From contig CAVQZG010000008.1 in the NCBI GenBank assembly GCA_963718305.1, positions 1-64,000 of the forward strand: 64,000 bases of DNA, given 5' to 3'. Below the pieces are notes generated by a model. That model saw nothing but the letters and a program-made list of their open reading frames with translations, was not told where the DNA came from and ran no database searches. The translations under genes and the position numbers were made by a program. Each line of letters opens with the position of its first letter. Position 1 is the first letter of the stretch. Below, in pieces: positions 24,502 through 34,067 of this stretch. This DNA comes from RYN-230 sp963718305. GTDB taxonomy: Bacteria; Actinomycetota; Actinomycetes; Streptosporangiales; Streptosporangiaceae.

Positions 24502-27500
24502 TCAGCTGGCCCCAGCCGGGATCTGCTCGATGAGCGCGGCCAGTCCCGCCTCGTCCAGCAGGTCCGCCGGCCGCAGCGTGAGGTCGTGCCGGACGTAGTA
24601 GAACGCCGCCCGGACCTGGTCGGCGGGCACCCCGGCCAGCTGGGCCCAGGCCAGCCGGTAGGCGGCGAGCTGGACCGCGACGGCCTGGTGCTCGGCCGCG
24701 GAGCCCGGGGGGTGGCCCGTCTTCCAGTCCACCACGTCGAATCCGCGCGCCGGAGCGTCCCCGAACACCGCGTCGATCCGCCCCCGGACCGGCCGGCCGG
24801 CGATGAGCGTCTCGAACGGGACCTCCACTTCGACCGGCCAGCGGCTGCCCCACTCGCCGGACTCGAACAGCTCCCGCAGCGTCGCCAGGTCGTTCGCGTC
24901 GCCGTCGGCGGGGTCACCCGCGGCCGGGTCGTCGACGGCGCCGAGCAGGTCGTCGGGGTCGATCAGGCGCTGCTGGCTGAACCGCTCCTCCAGCCAGCGG
25001 TGGAACGCGGTGCCCCGGCGGGCCTGCGGGGCAGGCGGCCGGGGCATGGGCCGGCGGATCTGCCGGGCCAGCTCGGCCGGGTCGCGGGCCATCATCACCA
25101 GGGAGGATACGGACAGCCGCGGGGGCAGCCAGACCGCCGACGCGGCCTCGGCGCGCCATTCCTCCCGCTCGGCCAGGAGCAGCCCGGTCTCGGTGTTCCA
25201 GGCCGTCAGCAGGGCCTGGTCCGCCTCGGTCAGCGTGTCGTCCTGAGCAGGTGGGGCGCCACCGGTGTCCAGGGCCGCCCGCACCAGGTCCGCGGCCTCC
25301 CGGACCGCTTCCTGCTGTCTGCCTTGCGGGTCAGCCGGCCACGTGGCGGAGGGCGGCTCGGCGAGCGCAGGGTTCTCGGCGTCCTCGTCCGGGGGTTCGG
25401 CCCAGCACGCCACCGTGCCCGCACCGGCTTCGCAGGCGGCCCGCACCTCCTCCAGGAACACCGACGGGCCGAGCGGCGAGGATGCGTCCCCCCACCAGTA
25501 GCCGGTGCAGGCCAGCCAGAACGCGGCCCGGGTGGTGGCCACGTAGGCCAGCCGGCGTTCCTCGCCGAGGTCCCGCGCGGCGCAGGCGGCGCCGAAGGAC
25601 GCGAGCGCCCCGGGCTCCAGGCTGGGCAGGGCAGGCAGGTCGCCGGCGTCGCCTCGCAACCCGAACGGGATCAGCCGCGCGTTCTCGGTCCAGCGGCTCA
25701 CGAACCTGGGCTTGGCCGGGAACACCTGCGCCTTCTGCCCGGCCGCCAGCCCCGGCACCACCACCGCGGCCCACTGCAGGCCCTTCGACGCGTGCACGGT
25801 GGCCAGGGTGACCGTGTCCCCATCGCCAACCCGGCCGGACTCCAGGCCGAACTCCTCGTCCTCGGCCGCGGTCAGGTAGGCCAGGAACGCGCCCAGCGTC
25901 GGCTCCTCCTGATCGCCCGCGAAGGCGGCCGCGGCGTCCGCGAACGCGTCCAGGTCGGCGCGGGCGCTGGCCATGTCCCGGCCCGGCCGGGCGGCCACCT
26001 CAATGTCCAGTCCGAGTGCCCGTTCCACCTCACCGACCAGGTCGGGCAGGGGCCGGGCCACCCGGGAGCGCAGCTCGCGCAGTTCGGCGGCCAGCGCGGC
26101 CAGGCGGCTGTGGCCGGCGGCGAATAGCCGGCCGGGTCGCCCAGATCGTCGAGGGCCTCGACCAGGCTGCCCGGATCGGCGGTCAGGTCGGTAATGGCCT
26201 TGGCCAGCGGATCGTCGTCGGCGGCCGGGGCCGGTGCGCCCGGGCCGGGGACCGCGTCCCGGCGGGCCACGGACCGGCGCTGTTCCCGGGCCAGGTACCG
26301 GGCCCGCTTGCCCAGGGCCACCAGGTCACGCGGGCCGATCCGCCACCGCGGGCCGGTGAGCAGCCGGGCCAGCGGCGCGGAGGCACCGGGATCGTGCAGC
26401 ACCCGCAGGGTGGCGACGATGTCAGCCACCTCTGGCACGGTGAGCAGCCCGCCCAGGCCGACCACCTCAACCGGGATACCACGGGCTTCGAGCGCCATCC
26501 GCAACGCCGGGAACTGGGCCCGCTTGCGGCACAAGACCGCGACATCACGCGGATGGACGCGTTCCTCACCGCCCTCCGGCCAGGGCTCACCGTCGGGGGC
26601 CACGCCGGGCGGCAGCGCCAGCAGCGCGCTGACCTGGCCGGCGACCCAGGCCGCCTCGTCGGCGGCCGTCTCGGTGAGCGCGCAGGTCACCCGCCCGCGC
26701 CCGGCCCGGCCGGGCGGGGGGACCAGCCGGGGTACTTCGGGCGCCGCGGCCCGCAACTGCTGCTGCACGGCCGCGGCCACGTCGAGGACCCGGCCGGTGT
26801 TCCGGAAGCTGGTGGAGAGCATGCGCACCGCGGCCGGGCTCGACGTCCGGCCGGGGCCGCTGCCCGTGACCACCGGGAAGTCCCGGCCGAACCGGCGCAG
26901 GTTGCCCGCGCTCGCGCCGCGCCAGCCGTAGATGGACTGGCACGGGTCACCCACCGCGGTCACCGGATGGCCGCCGCCGAACAGCGCCCGCAGCAGGACG
27001 AGCTGGGCGTGGCTGGTGTCCTGGTACTCGTCGAGCAGCACGATCTGGTAGCGGCCGCGTTCGGCCGCGCCGACCTCGGGGTGGCGGGCCGCGATCCGGG
27101 CGGCGATCGCCACCTGGTCGCCGTGGTCGATGACCTCACGCTCGGCCTTGGCCCGCGCGTACCCGGCCACCATGGGCAGCAGCTGCTCCCGCGCCCGCTG
27201 GCTGTCCAGGATCTTGCGCACCACGGCGGGCAGCTTCCCGGGCCGGGCCGCGGCCTGTGCCTGCAGCCAGTCCCCGACCGCGATCACGTCGTCCGGCGTC
27301 CGCAGGTGCTCCGCCAGCTCGCCCGCCAGCATCAGGACGGCCGCGGTGACCGCGGGCGGAGACCAGGTCACCGCGTCCATCGGGCCGCCATACCCGGCCA
27401 CCACGCGGGCCGCGATCTGCCAGGCCAGCGCCGGGGTGATCAGCCGCAGCGTCGGTTCCAGCGCCTCGCGCAGCGCGTGGTCGGCGACCAGCCGGGCCGC

Positions 27501-27917
27501 GTACGCGTGGTAGGTGGACACCACCGGCTCGCCGTCGAGCTCGGCGCTGGCCTCCGCCGGCGCGCCGGCCGGTGGCTGAGCCAGTGGCTGAGCCGGTGGT
27601 TGAGCCGGTGGCTGAACGCCAGCCAGGCCGGCCTTGCGCAGCCCGTCCAGCCGGACCCGCACCCGCTGGCCCAGCTCGGCCGCGGCCTTCCTGGTGAACG
27701 TCAGGCCGAGCACCCGTTCCGGCCGGACCACGCCGTTGGCGACCAGCCAGACCAGCCGGGCCGCCATGGTCTCGCTCTTCCCCGAGCCGGCCCCGGCGAT
27801 CACCGCCAGCGGCCGCGGCGGGGCCCCGATGACCGCGGCCTGCTCCGCGGTGGGTTCGGGCAGCCCGAGCAGCCGGGCCAGCTGCACCGGGCTGTAGTGC
27901 ACGGGGCCGGAGTTCAC
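24502..27917 (-). CDS. adnB: AdnB-like helicase-nuclease subunit, one frameshift
   Basis: Second subunit of the AdnAB-type motor-nuclease that resects double-strand breaks, the actinobacterial counterpart of RecBCD/AddAB. N-terminal UvrD-type motor: Q-motif ARLLGLPEPTAEQAAVIGAP, Walker A VIAGAGSGKSETMAARL, motif II IVLLDEYQDTSHAQLVLLR, then TLATVHASKGLQWAAVVVPG (motif V region). C-terminal RecB-like nuclease core GRIDAVFGD with VVDWKTGHPPGSAAEHQAV and QLAAYRLAWAQL. The frame breaks near 26.12 kb, where one base appears missing; restoring it joins both parts into about 1138 residues. ATG 27917 overlaps the upstream stop as ATGA. Assigned AdnB from gene order relative to Mycobacterium (adnA first). 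Confidence 0.85.
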
Positions 27918-30900
27918 GGTGTCACCTGAACACCGTCGGGGTGCACCGGGCAGCAGGTCCGGACCGGGCAGATCCGGCAGCCGGGGTTCACGGTCGCGCC
28001 GAACACCGGGCCGGTCATGCCCGCCGCCACCGTCTCGACCAGGCGGGCCGCCCAGCCCGGCTCGGGGTCGTCACCGAGCGCCCGCTGCCGCTGCACCTTG
28101 ACCTCCGCCTTCAGGCCCGCCTTGCCCACCTGCACCAGCTCGGCACCGCCCGGCTCGACCAGGCCGAACTGCTCGAACGCGCCCAGCACCACCGCCAGCT
28201 GGTAGACGCCAAGCTGCGGATTGCGGTCCAGCTCCGCGTCGGCCGGCTTGGACGAGCCGGTCTTCAGGTCCACGATGACGCCGCCGCCGTGGTCGTCGCG
28301 CTCCAGCCGGTCCACCCGTCCGGTGATCTCCACGTCGCCGATCCGGACCCGGAGGGCCTGTTCCACCGCGACCAGCTGGCGGGGGTTGCCGCGGTGCCAG
28401 GCCAGGAACCGGGCCACCATGCGCCGCGCGAGCTCCCGCTGCTTGTCGTTGTACCAGGCGCTGCCGAAGTCCAGATGGTGCCAGATGTCGTCGATGCGCT
28501 CCTCGATTCCCGCCTCCGCGGTGCCCTCGGCGGCCAGCACGGCCGCCGCGTGAATGACGGTGCCCAGGTGCCGCAGCACGTCCGAGGTGCCGGCCCCGGC
28601 CGCGGCCTCCAGCAGCCAGCGCAGCCCGCACTTGGTGAACGACTCGACCTGGGACGGCGACAGCTGGATGGTCCCGCCGGTGAGCGGGCCGGGATCGGAC
28701 AGCGTGGTCAGCGCGTACCACTGCCGCGGGTGCGCGCCGCGGACCCCGGCCGCGGCGAGCCGGGCCAGCTGGGCCGCGGCGGCGGCCCGGACCGCCCGTG
28801 GCCGGCCCGGGTCGCTTGCCGCGTGGCGCAGCTCGGCGGTCAGCGCGGGCAGCGAGAGCCAGTGCCGCCCGGCCGACGCGACCGGCTCGATCTCCACGTC
28901 GTCGCCCGCCAGTTCGGCCAGGAACCGGGATGGCCGGTCCTCGCTGTCCTCCCCGCCAGCCGCGGTGACCACCAGGGCGTGCCGGGCCCGGGTCGCCGCC
29001 ACGTAGAACAGCCGGCGTTCCTCGTCGAGGAGCTTGGACACCAGCGCCGCGGCCGCCGCGTCACTGGGTCCGGGCGGTCCGCTCCCGGCCTGTGCGTCCA
29101 CCGCGTTGACCAGTTCATCCATGCCCAGCAGCGAGGACCGCATCCGCAGGTCGGGCCAGGTGCCCTCCTGCACCCCGGCCACCACGACCAGGTCCCATTC
29201 CAGTCCCTTGGAGCGATGCGCGGTGAGGATGCGCACCGCTTCGCCCTCCGGCGCCCGGTCGGCCAGCGTGTCGCCGGGGATCTCCTGGCCGCCCATGCTG
29301 TCCAGGAACAGCGAGGGCGACCCGGGCGGCAGCCGGGCCGCGAACCGGGATGCCGCGTCGAACAGGGCCACCACGGCGTCCAGATCCCGGTCGGCCGCGG
29401 CGCCGCGGGCTCCCCCGGCGGCGCTCGCTGCCTGCCACGCCGGAGCGAGCCCGGACGCGTCCCAGATCGCCCAGAGCACGTCGTAGGCGGGGCCGGGAAC
29501 TCCGTCCGGGGTGGTCGTACCCTCGGCGGTGCGCCGGGCCAGCTCGAGCAGCATGGCCACCCGCCGCGCCGCGGCGGCCGGGGGCCCGCCGAGCAGGCTC
29601 AGCTGGCGTGGGTCGCGCAGCGCGCTGGCCAGCGGCTGATTCCCCGGGGGCAGCCCGGCGGCCACGTCGGCGGCGTGCAGCGAACGGCGCAGCCGCCGCA
29701 GGCCCACCGCGTCCGTCCCGCCCAGCGGCCCGGTGAGCAGCTCAGCCGCGGCGTCCTCGTCCAGCGCGCCCGGCTGCAGCGCGCAGCGCAGCAGCGCGAG
29801 CAGCGGCCGCGCACCCGGCTCCGCGGCCAGCGGCAGCTCATCGCCCGCCACGACCGCAGGGACGCCTCCCGTCGCCAGGGCACGGCGCAACAACGGAACC
29901 TGGCGGGTGGCCGAGCGCACCAGCACGGCCATGGAGGACCAGGGGACGCCGTCGATCAGATGAGCCCGGCGCAAGGTATCCGCGATCACGGCGGCTTCCT
30001 GGCTGGCGCTGGCGGCGACCAGGATCCGGACCGACCCGGGCGTCGCGCCGGCCTGCGGGAGCAGATCCCGGTGGCCGCGGCCGGCCGGACGTGATGCCGG
30101 TGACGCCGGGGACGGCGGCCCGGGCCGCCCCGGCCCCTCCGGCAGGGACAGGCCAGCCGCGGTGGGCAGCCGGGCCGCCACCCGGCGCGAGGCGGCGAGC
30201 AGCACGGGGCCGCTGCGCCGGCCGGTCCGCAGCGCGATGACGCTGGCCGGGCGGTCGTCGGGGGTGCGGAACAGGTCCGGGAAGCGCCCCATCGCGTGCA
30301 CGTCGGCGCCGCGGAACGCGTAGATGGACTGGTCCGGGTCACCCACCGCGATGAGCTCGCGGCCGTCCCCGGCCAGCGCGTGCAGCAGCGCCTCCTGGGC
30401 CGGGTCGGTGTCCTGGTACTCGTCCACCAGCACGACGTCGTAGGCCTTGCGCTCCCGGTCCCGGGTCGCCGCGCGGCTGAGCAGCGCGGCGGCGATCCGG
30501 ACGATCTCCGCATAGTCGTAGGCCGGGACGGGGGCCAGGTCGAAGCGGGCGATGTAGCGGTCCAGGAAGCCGCCCGCCGCCATCCAGTCGTCCCGGCCGT
30601 GCCCGCGGCCCAGCCGGGCCAGGGCCTGCCCGTCCAGCCCGCGCTCGGCCGCGCGGAGCAGGAAATCGCGCAGCTCGGTCGCGAAACCCCGGGTGCCCAG
30701 GGCGGCCCGGAGCCGCTCCGGCCAGGGCTCAGCGGCGGCCGGCTCGCCACCGGCCGCCTCCCCGCGCAGCATCCGCCGGACCTCCAGCAGCTGCTCGGGG
30801 CCGGACAGCAGGGTCGGCGGGACGTCCCCGGCCAGCACGAACTCCCGCCGGACCAAGGCGTAGGCGTAGCTGTGGAAGGTCAGCGCCAGCGGCTGGCGGG

Positions 30901-31183
30901 TGGTCCGGCGCAGCCGGGTGGTGATGCGCTCCCGCAGCTCCTGCGCGGCCTTGCGGCTGAAGGTCAGGACCAGCACCCGTTCCGGGTCGATCTGCCGCTG
31001 CGTGATCCGCTCCGTCACCGCCTCGACGATCGCGGTGGTCTTGCCGGTGCCCGGGCCGGCCAGGACGAGCAGCGGGCCGCCCGCGTGCGCCACCACGGCC
31101 TGCTGGGCGGCGTCGAGGCGCGGCGGATCGGCCGGCGGCGCGGGCCGGCGGAGCAGCCGGTAGGCATCCGGGTGATGGTCCAT
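27914..31183 (-). CDS. adnA: AdnA-like helicase-nuclease subunit with Fe-S cluster motif
   Basis: First subunit of the AdnAB-type resection machine, 1089 residues. Motor domain: LDAAQQAVVAHAGGPLLVLA, Walker A GPGTGKTTAIVEAV, RVLVLTFSRKAAQELRERI, motif II VVLVDEYQDTDPAQEALLHA, GDPDQSIYAFRGADVHAMG, and ILTAHRSKGLEWDLVVVAGV. Nuclease domain: TKCGLRWLLEAAAG, GRVDRLERDDHGGGVIVDLK followed by TG, and a C-terminal CRICPVRTCCPVH. The lone cysteine plus the C-terminal three form the four-cysteine Fe-S frame seen in AddB/AdnA nucleases. ATG 31183 is the first start before the Q-motif. Both motors look intact by their Walker motifs. Confidence 0.87.
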   Translation of the reverse strand: MDHHPDAYRLLRRPAPPADPPRLDAAQQAVVAHAGGPLLVLAGPGTGKTTAIVEAVTERITQRQIDPERVLVLTFSRKAAQELRERITTRLRRTTRQPLALTFHSYAYALVRREFVLAGDVPPTLLSGPEQLLEVRRMLRGEAAGGEPAAAEPWPERLRAALGTRGFATELRDFLLRAAERGLDGQALARLGRGHGRDDWMAAGGFLDRYIARFDLAPVPAYDYAEIVRIAAALLSRAATRDRERKAYDVVLVDEYQDTDPAQEALLHALAGDGRELIAVGDPDQSIYAFRGADVHAMGRFPDLFRTPDDRPASVIALRTGRRSGPVLLAASRRVAARLPTAAGLSLPEGPGRPGPPSPASPASRPAGRGHRDLLPQAGATPGSVRILVAASASQEAAVIADTLRRAHLIDGVPWSSMAVLVRSATRQVPLLRRALATGGVPAVVAGDELPLAAEPGARPLLALLRCALQPGALDEDAAAELLTGPLGGTDAVGLRRLRRSLHAADVAAGLPPGNQPLASALRDPRQLSLLGGPPAAAARRVAMLLELARRTAEGTTTPDGVPGPAYDVLWAIWDASGLAPAWQAASAAGGARGAAADRDLDAVVALFDAASRFAARLPPGSPSLFLDSMGGQEIPGDTLADRAPEGEAVRILTAHRSKGLEWDLVVVAGVQEGTWPDLRMRSSLLGMDELVNAVDAQAGSGPPGPSDAAAAALVSKLLDEERRLFYVAATRARHALVVTAAGGEDSEDRPSRFLAELAGDDVEIEPVASAGRHWLSLPALTAELRHAASDPGRPRAVRAAAAAQLARLAAAGVRGAHPRQWYALTTLSDPGPLTGGTIQLSPSQVESFTKCGLRWLLEAAAGAGTSDVLRHLGTVIHAAAVLAAEGTAEAGIEERIDDIWHHLDFGSAWYNDKQRELARRMVARFLAWHRGNPRQLVAVEQALRVRIGDVEITGRVDRLERDDHGGGVIVDLKTGSSKPADAELDRNPQLGVYQLAVVLGAFEQFGLVEPGGAELVQVGKAGLKAEVKVQRQRALGDDPEPGWAARLVETVAAGMTGPVFGATVNPGCRICPVRTCCPVHPDGVQVTP

Positions 31184-31331
31184 CGACCAGCATTCCAGCA
31201 GAGGGCACCGACATCTGCAGCCAGGTTCACCGGGTGTCGGGGCGATTTGTCCGGTAGCGGGCGGAAGGAGTGGGTAGAGGGCCCGCGGGCCGGCGTGACC
31301 GGTTCCCTCGCCGACTGCTGCCCCTGCCCGG

Positions 31332-31679
31332 CTACGTACCCTCGCCGGCCCAGCGGGCCAGGCGCATGTCCACCCGGGACGGCGGGCCGTCCGGGGAGGG
31401 GCGCAGCGGGGTCCCCTCGGCGCGGTAGTGCTCGAGCGCGGCCCGCTCATGCCCGCGTACCAGGGACCCGTCGGCGTGCACCACCCGCCACCAGGCGGCG
31501 CTGCCGCCCCACAGGGACATGACCCGGCCGACCTGGCGGGGGCCGCCCTGTCCCAGGTACTCGGCCACATCGCCATAGGACATGACCCGGCCGGGCGGGA
31601 TCGAGTCGGCGACGTCGAGCACCCGGCTGGCGAAGTCTGGCAGCTGACCCCGCTCATCCAGGCTGTGCTCCCCGGTCAC
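31332..31679 (-). CDS. Alkyltransferase-like (ATL) DNA-damage sensor
   Basis: A 115-residue relative of O6-alkylguanine-DNA alkyltransferase. SIPPGRVMSYGDVAEYLGQG is the helix-turn-helix and GPRQVGRVMSLWGGSAAWWR replaces the active-site PCHRV with tryptophan, so it cannot take the alkyl group. ATL proteins bind alkylated guanine and bend it out to recruit nucleotide-excision repair. ATG 31679 overlaps the stop of the mycosin-like protease as ATGA. It is followed 148 bases later by adnA, which makes a small DNA-repair cluster. Confidence 0.9.
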   Translation of the reverse strand: MTGEHSLDERGQLPDFASRVLDVADSIPPGRVMSYGDVAEYLGQGGPRQVGRVMSLWGGSAAWWRVVHADGSLVRGHERAALEHYRAEGTPLRPSPDGPPSRVDMRLARWAGEGT

Positions 31680-33061
31680 GAGCGAGGGTCGGGCCAGGAC
31701 GGCCAGCTGGTTCCCGGGTCCGCCGACCCGACGGCCTGCTCCGCGCTCAGGCCGGGGTCGGGGCGGTCAGGCCAGGTGGCATGGACCTGCGGACCGGGCC
31801 AGACCGGCTGGGGCGCCCGGTCCGCCGCGTGATGGCCCCGGTTCAGCGACCGTCTCATGGTCACCAACCGCATCCCGGCCAGGCCGGCCGCCACCAGGAA
31901 AGCGACCGTGAACAGGGACGCTACGACCAGCCCGGCCGCCCCCCGCGGGGCGATCGGCGCCCTGGGCACGGCCGCGGCGCCGCCGCCGAAGTGCAGTGTG
32001 GTGGCCGCGCCGGCCTGGCTGTGCGACTGGACCGCCAGCTTCGCGGCGACGCTCAGCGCGGCCGCCGCGTCCACGGTGCCGAACCCGATCTTGTTGTCGT
32101 AGCCGCCGGACGGCCGGTTCTGGGTGCTCGAGGTAATGGCCTGCACGACCAGGGCCGGGGCCAGGCCGGGGTACCTGGCCTTGATCAGGGCGGCGACTCC
32201 CGCGGTCAGCGCACAGGCCGGGCTGGTCCCGCTGACCAGCCAGTACTGCCCGTCCCGGCCCTGGGCCGGCACGTTGACCCCGGGCGCGGCGACCTGAACG
32301 GACAGGTTGTCGCTGGAGAAGCCGGCCGCCGACCCGCTGCGGCTCACCGCGGCCACGCCGAGCACGCCAGGGTAGTCCGCGGGGAACGAGTAGGGGGCCT
32401 GGCCGGTCGTTCGGACCGGGGCCGAGTTACCTGAGTTGCCGGAGGAGGCGACCACCACGATGCCGCGATCGAGCGCGTTCTGCAGGGCCATCCGGACCAC
32501 CGCGCTGGGCTCGCCGTACCCCAGCGACATGCTGATCACGCTGGCATGGTGCTTGATCGCGTACGTGATGGCCTGGGCCAGTGCGGCCTGCACCCGGCTG
32601 TCCGACTCGTGCTCATAGGCGGAGTAGCCGGGGTCGTGCCGGTCGGTCACCACCCGGATCGAGAGCACCCTGGCCGCCGGGGCCACGCCCTCGATGCCGC
32701 TGCCGCCGCCGTCGTGCCCGTGCCCGGCGATCAGCGAGGCCATCCAGGTGCCGTGCACGCCCCAGTCCGGGTTGGCGGGCGCGGTGTGCACGCCGGTCAG
32801 GTCGGGCCCGGTGACGACCGAGCCGGCCAGGTCCGACACGTCCGGGTTGACCCCGCTATCGATCACCGCGACGGTCGCGCCCTGCCCCCTGGTGGTCAGC
32901 CAGGCGGACGGCGCGCTGACCGCGTCCAGGACCCACATCTGCGCATCGCGCACGGTGTCCGCGCCGGCCGGGGCCGCGGCCGCGGCCCCGGCCGCTCCCA
33001 GCCAGGCCAGCATGAGCAGGCTGGCCGCCACCCGCCGCGGCCACCGGGGGGCGTTCAGCAT
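31676..33061 (-). CDS. Mycosin-like S8 (subtilisin) serine protease, membrane-anchored
   Basis: A 461-residue protease with a signal peptide (residues 1-35, VAASLLMLAWLGAAGAAAAA), the S8 triad and a C-terminal membrane helix (GLVVASLFTVAFLVAAGLAG, about 385-405) plus a Pro-rich cytoplasmic tail. Triad: D in TVAVIDSGVNPDVSDLAG, H in DWGVHGTWMASLIAGHGHD, S in LVSGTSPACALTAGVAALIK; oxyanion Asn in VVVASSGNSGNSAPV. This layout matches the mycosins of type VII secretion, but no ESX core genes are in the window, so the role is uncertain. It overlaps the upstream membrane protein gene by seven bases and the ATL gene by four. Confidence 0.88.
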   Translation of the reverse strand: MLNAPRWPRRVAASLLMLAWLGAAGAAAAAPAGADTVRDAQMWVLDAVSAPSAWLTTRGQGATVAVIDSGVNPDVSDLAGSVVTGPDLTGVHTAPANPDWGVHGTWMASLIAGHGHDGGGSGIEGVAPAARVLSIRVVTDRHDPGYSAYEHESDSRVQAALAQAITYAIKHHASVISMSLGYGEPSAVVRMALQNALDRGIVVVASSGNSGNSAPVRTTGQAPYSFPADYPGVLGVAAVSRSGSAAGFSSDNLSVQVAAPGVNVPAQGRDGQYWLVSGTSPACALTAGVAALIKARYPGLAPALVVQAITSSTQNRPSGGYDNKIGFGTVDAAAALSVAAKLAVQSHSQAGAATTLHFGGGAAAVPRAPIAPRGAAGLVVASLFTVAFLVAAGLAGMRLVTMRRSLNRGHHAADRAPQPVWPGPQVHATWPDRPDPGLSAEQAVGSADPGTSWPSWPDPRS

Positions 33062-33927
33062 GCCGGTCCGCCCGGGCAGCTCGCGGGGGGCGGGGACGCG
33101 CCGATCCGCGCGCCGATCCAGTCCGATATCCCGTCCGCGACGCTCAGCATCTCGTCCTTGTCATAGGGATCGGCTGACTCGCGGACCCGGTGCCTGCCGT
33201 TCGCGTAGCCGACGGTGGACATGATCAGGTAGGGGCCGGCCGCGGAGATATCGGACAGCTGGCGCGCCGCGTCGCTGAACGAGGCCGCGAGCGTGTGACC
33301 GAACGGGGCGGCGCGCACCCCGGCGGACGCGGCCCGTACGTTCAGCGCGTGCAGGGCGCGGCTGGCCTGGGCCGGACTGGGCAGCACCGCGATCCCGACG
33401 GTGATCGCGAAGGCTCCGGTCGAGTCCCGGTAGGTGGCGCGCAGCACGGTGGTGCAGTGCTGCCGGGCCAGCACCGGCTGGGCCTTCGGGCCGGTCACGG
33501 ACGGGCAGGAGGCCGCCGGGGCGATCCCGATGCGGGTGGCGGACAGCTGCGCGGGGCTGCCGCTGTCCAGTGCTGTGGCCGGCACCTGGTACGGGATGAC
33601 CGCGGGGAAGATCCGGCCCGCGGGCCAGGTCCGCCACCGCTTGCCGATCTCCCAGGCGGCGAGCTGCTCCTGCTGTCCCCGGCTGAACGTGCGGGGCAGC
33701 ACGTGCAGCACGACCGAGCCGATGGACGCGCTCAGGCCGATCAGCGCGAGCACCAGGCCCACCAGGACGAGCCGGTAACGCCGGCGTTCCTGGCTGGGCG
33801 GGGCGGCGTGAGCGCTGCGCGCGGAGCCCGCCACGGATGGTGAGGCATGCGGTTGCTGCTCCGCCGAGCTGGTTCCCTCCGGCGCCGGGTCGCCGCCGCC
33901 ACCCGGAGTCGCCGGATGCATAGCCAC
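33055..33927 (-). CDS. Conserved membrane-anchored hypothetical protein
   Basis: A 290-residue protein: cytoplasmic Pro/Ala/Ser-rich tail (1-50), one membrane helix (about 52-75, YRLVLVGLVLALIGLSASIG), then an extracytoplasmic domain with paired cysteines (AASCPSVTG, ARQHCTTVLRA) and a final CPGGPAC. I do not recognise the family. It is the first gene of an operon with the mycosin-like protease (seven-base overlap) and ATL, so it is perhaps a partner or substrate of that protease at the cell surface. ATG 33927. Confidence 0.7.
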   Translation of the reverse strand: MAMHPATPGGGGDPAPEGTSSAEQQPHASPSVAGSARSAHAAPPSQERRRYRLVLVGLVLALIGLSASIGSVVLHVLPRTFSRGQQEQLAAWEIGKRWRTWPAGRIFPAVIPYQVPATALDSGSPAQLSATRIGIAPAASCPSVTGPKAQPVLARQHCTTVLRATYRDSTGAFAITVGIAVLPSPAQASRALHALNVRAASAGVRAAPFGHTLAASFSDAARQLSDISAAGPYLIMSTVGYANGRHRVRESADPYDKDEMLSVADGISDWIGARIGASPPPASCPGGPAC

Positions 33928-34018
33928 ACCGGAATGGTACGGCCTGGCCGTCCCCCGGTACCGGGCGCACGGTGAGGTTGCCCGGATAAGGGCACGTTAT
34001 GACCCCGCAGAGCCAGCA

Positions 34019-34046
34019 GGCCGGGCCCGCTCGCGCGGGCCCGGCC
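34019..34046 (-). terminator. Hairpin terminator after moeZ
   Basis: Perfect 12-base stem GGCCGGGCCCGC with a TCGC loop, 22 bases past the moeZ stop. Strong and well placed, though without a T-run. Confidence 0.8.
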
Positions 34047-34067
34047 CCAAGGCGTAAGAGACCGGGA

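Noticed and set aside
26016..27929. Long forward frames opposite adnB and adnA (also 27941-30094 and 36906-39494 opposite adnA and secA)
   Set aside because: Composition-driven antisense frames rich in Arg, Gly, His and Gln without family motifs.
31184..31657. Extended N-terminus of AdnA up to 31657
   Set aside because: The extension is the shadow of the ATL gene in another frame; the helicase Q-motif begins just after ATG 31183.
31676..33061. A complete type VII secretion locus around the mycosin-like protease
   Set aside because: No EccB, EccC, EccD, EccE or WXG100 gene is adjacent; only the protease type matches.
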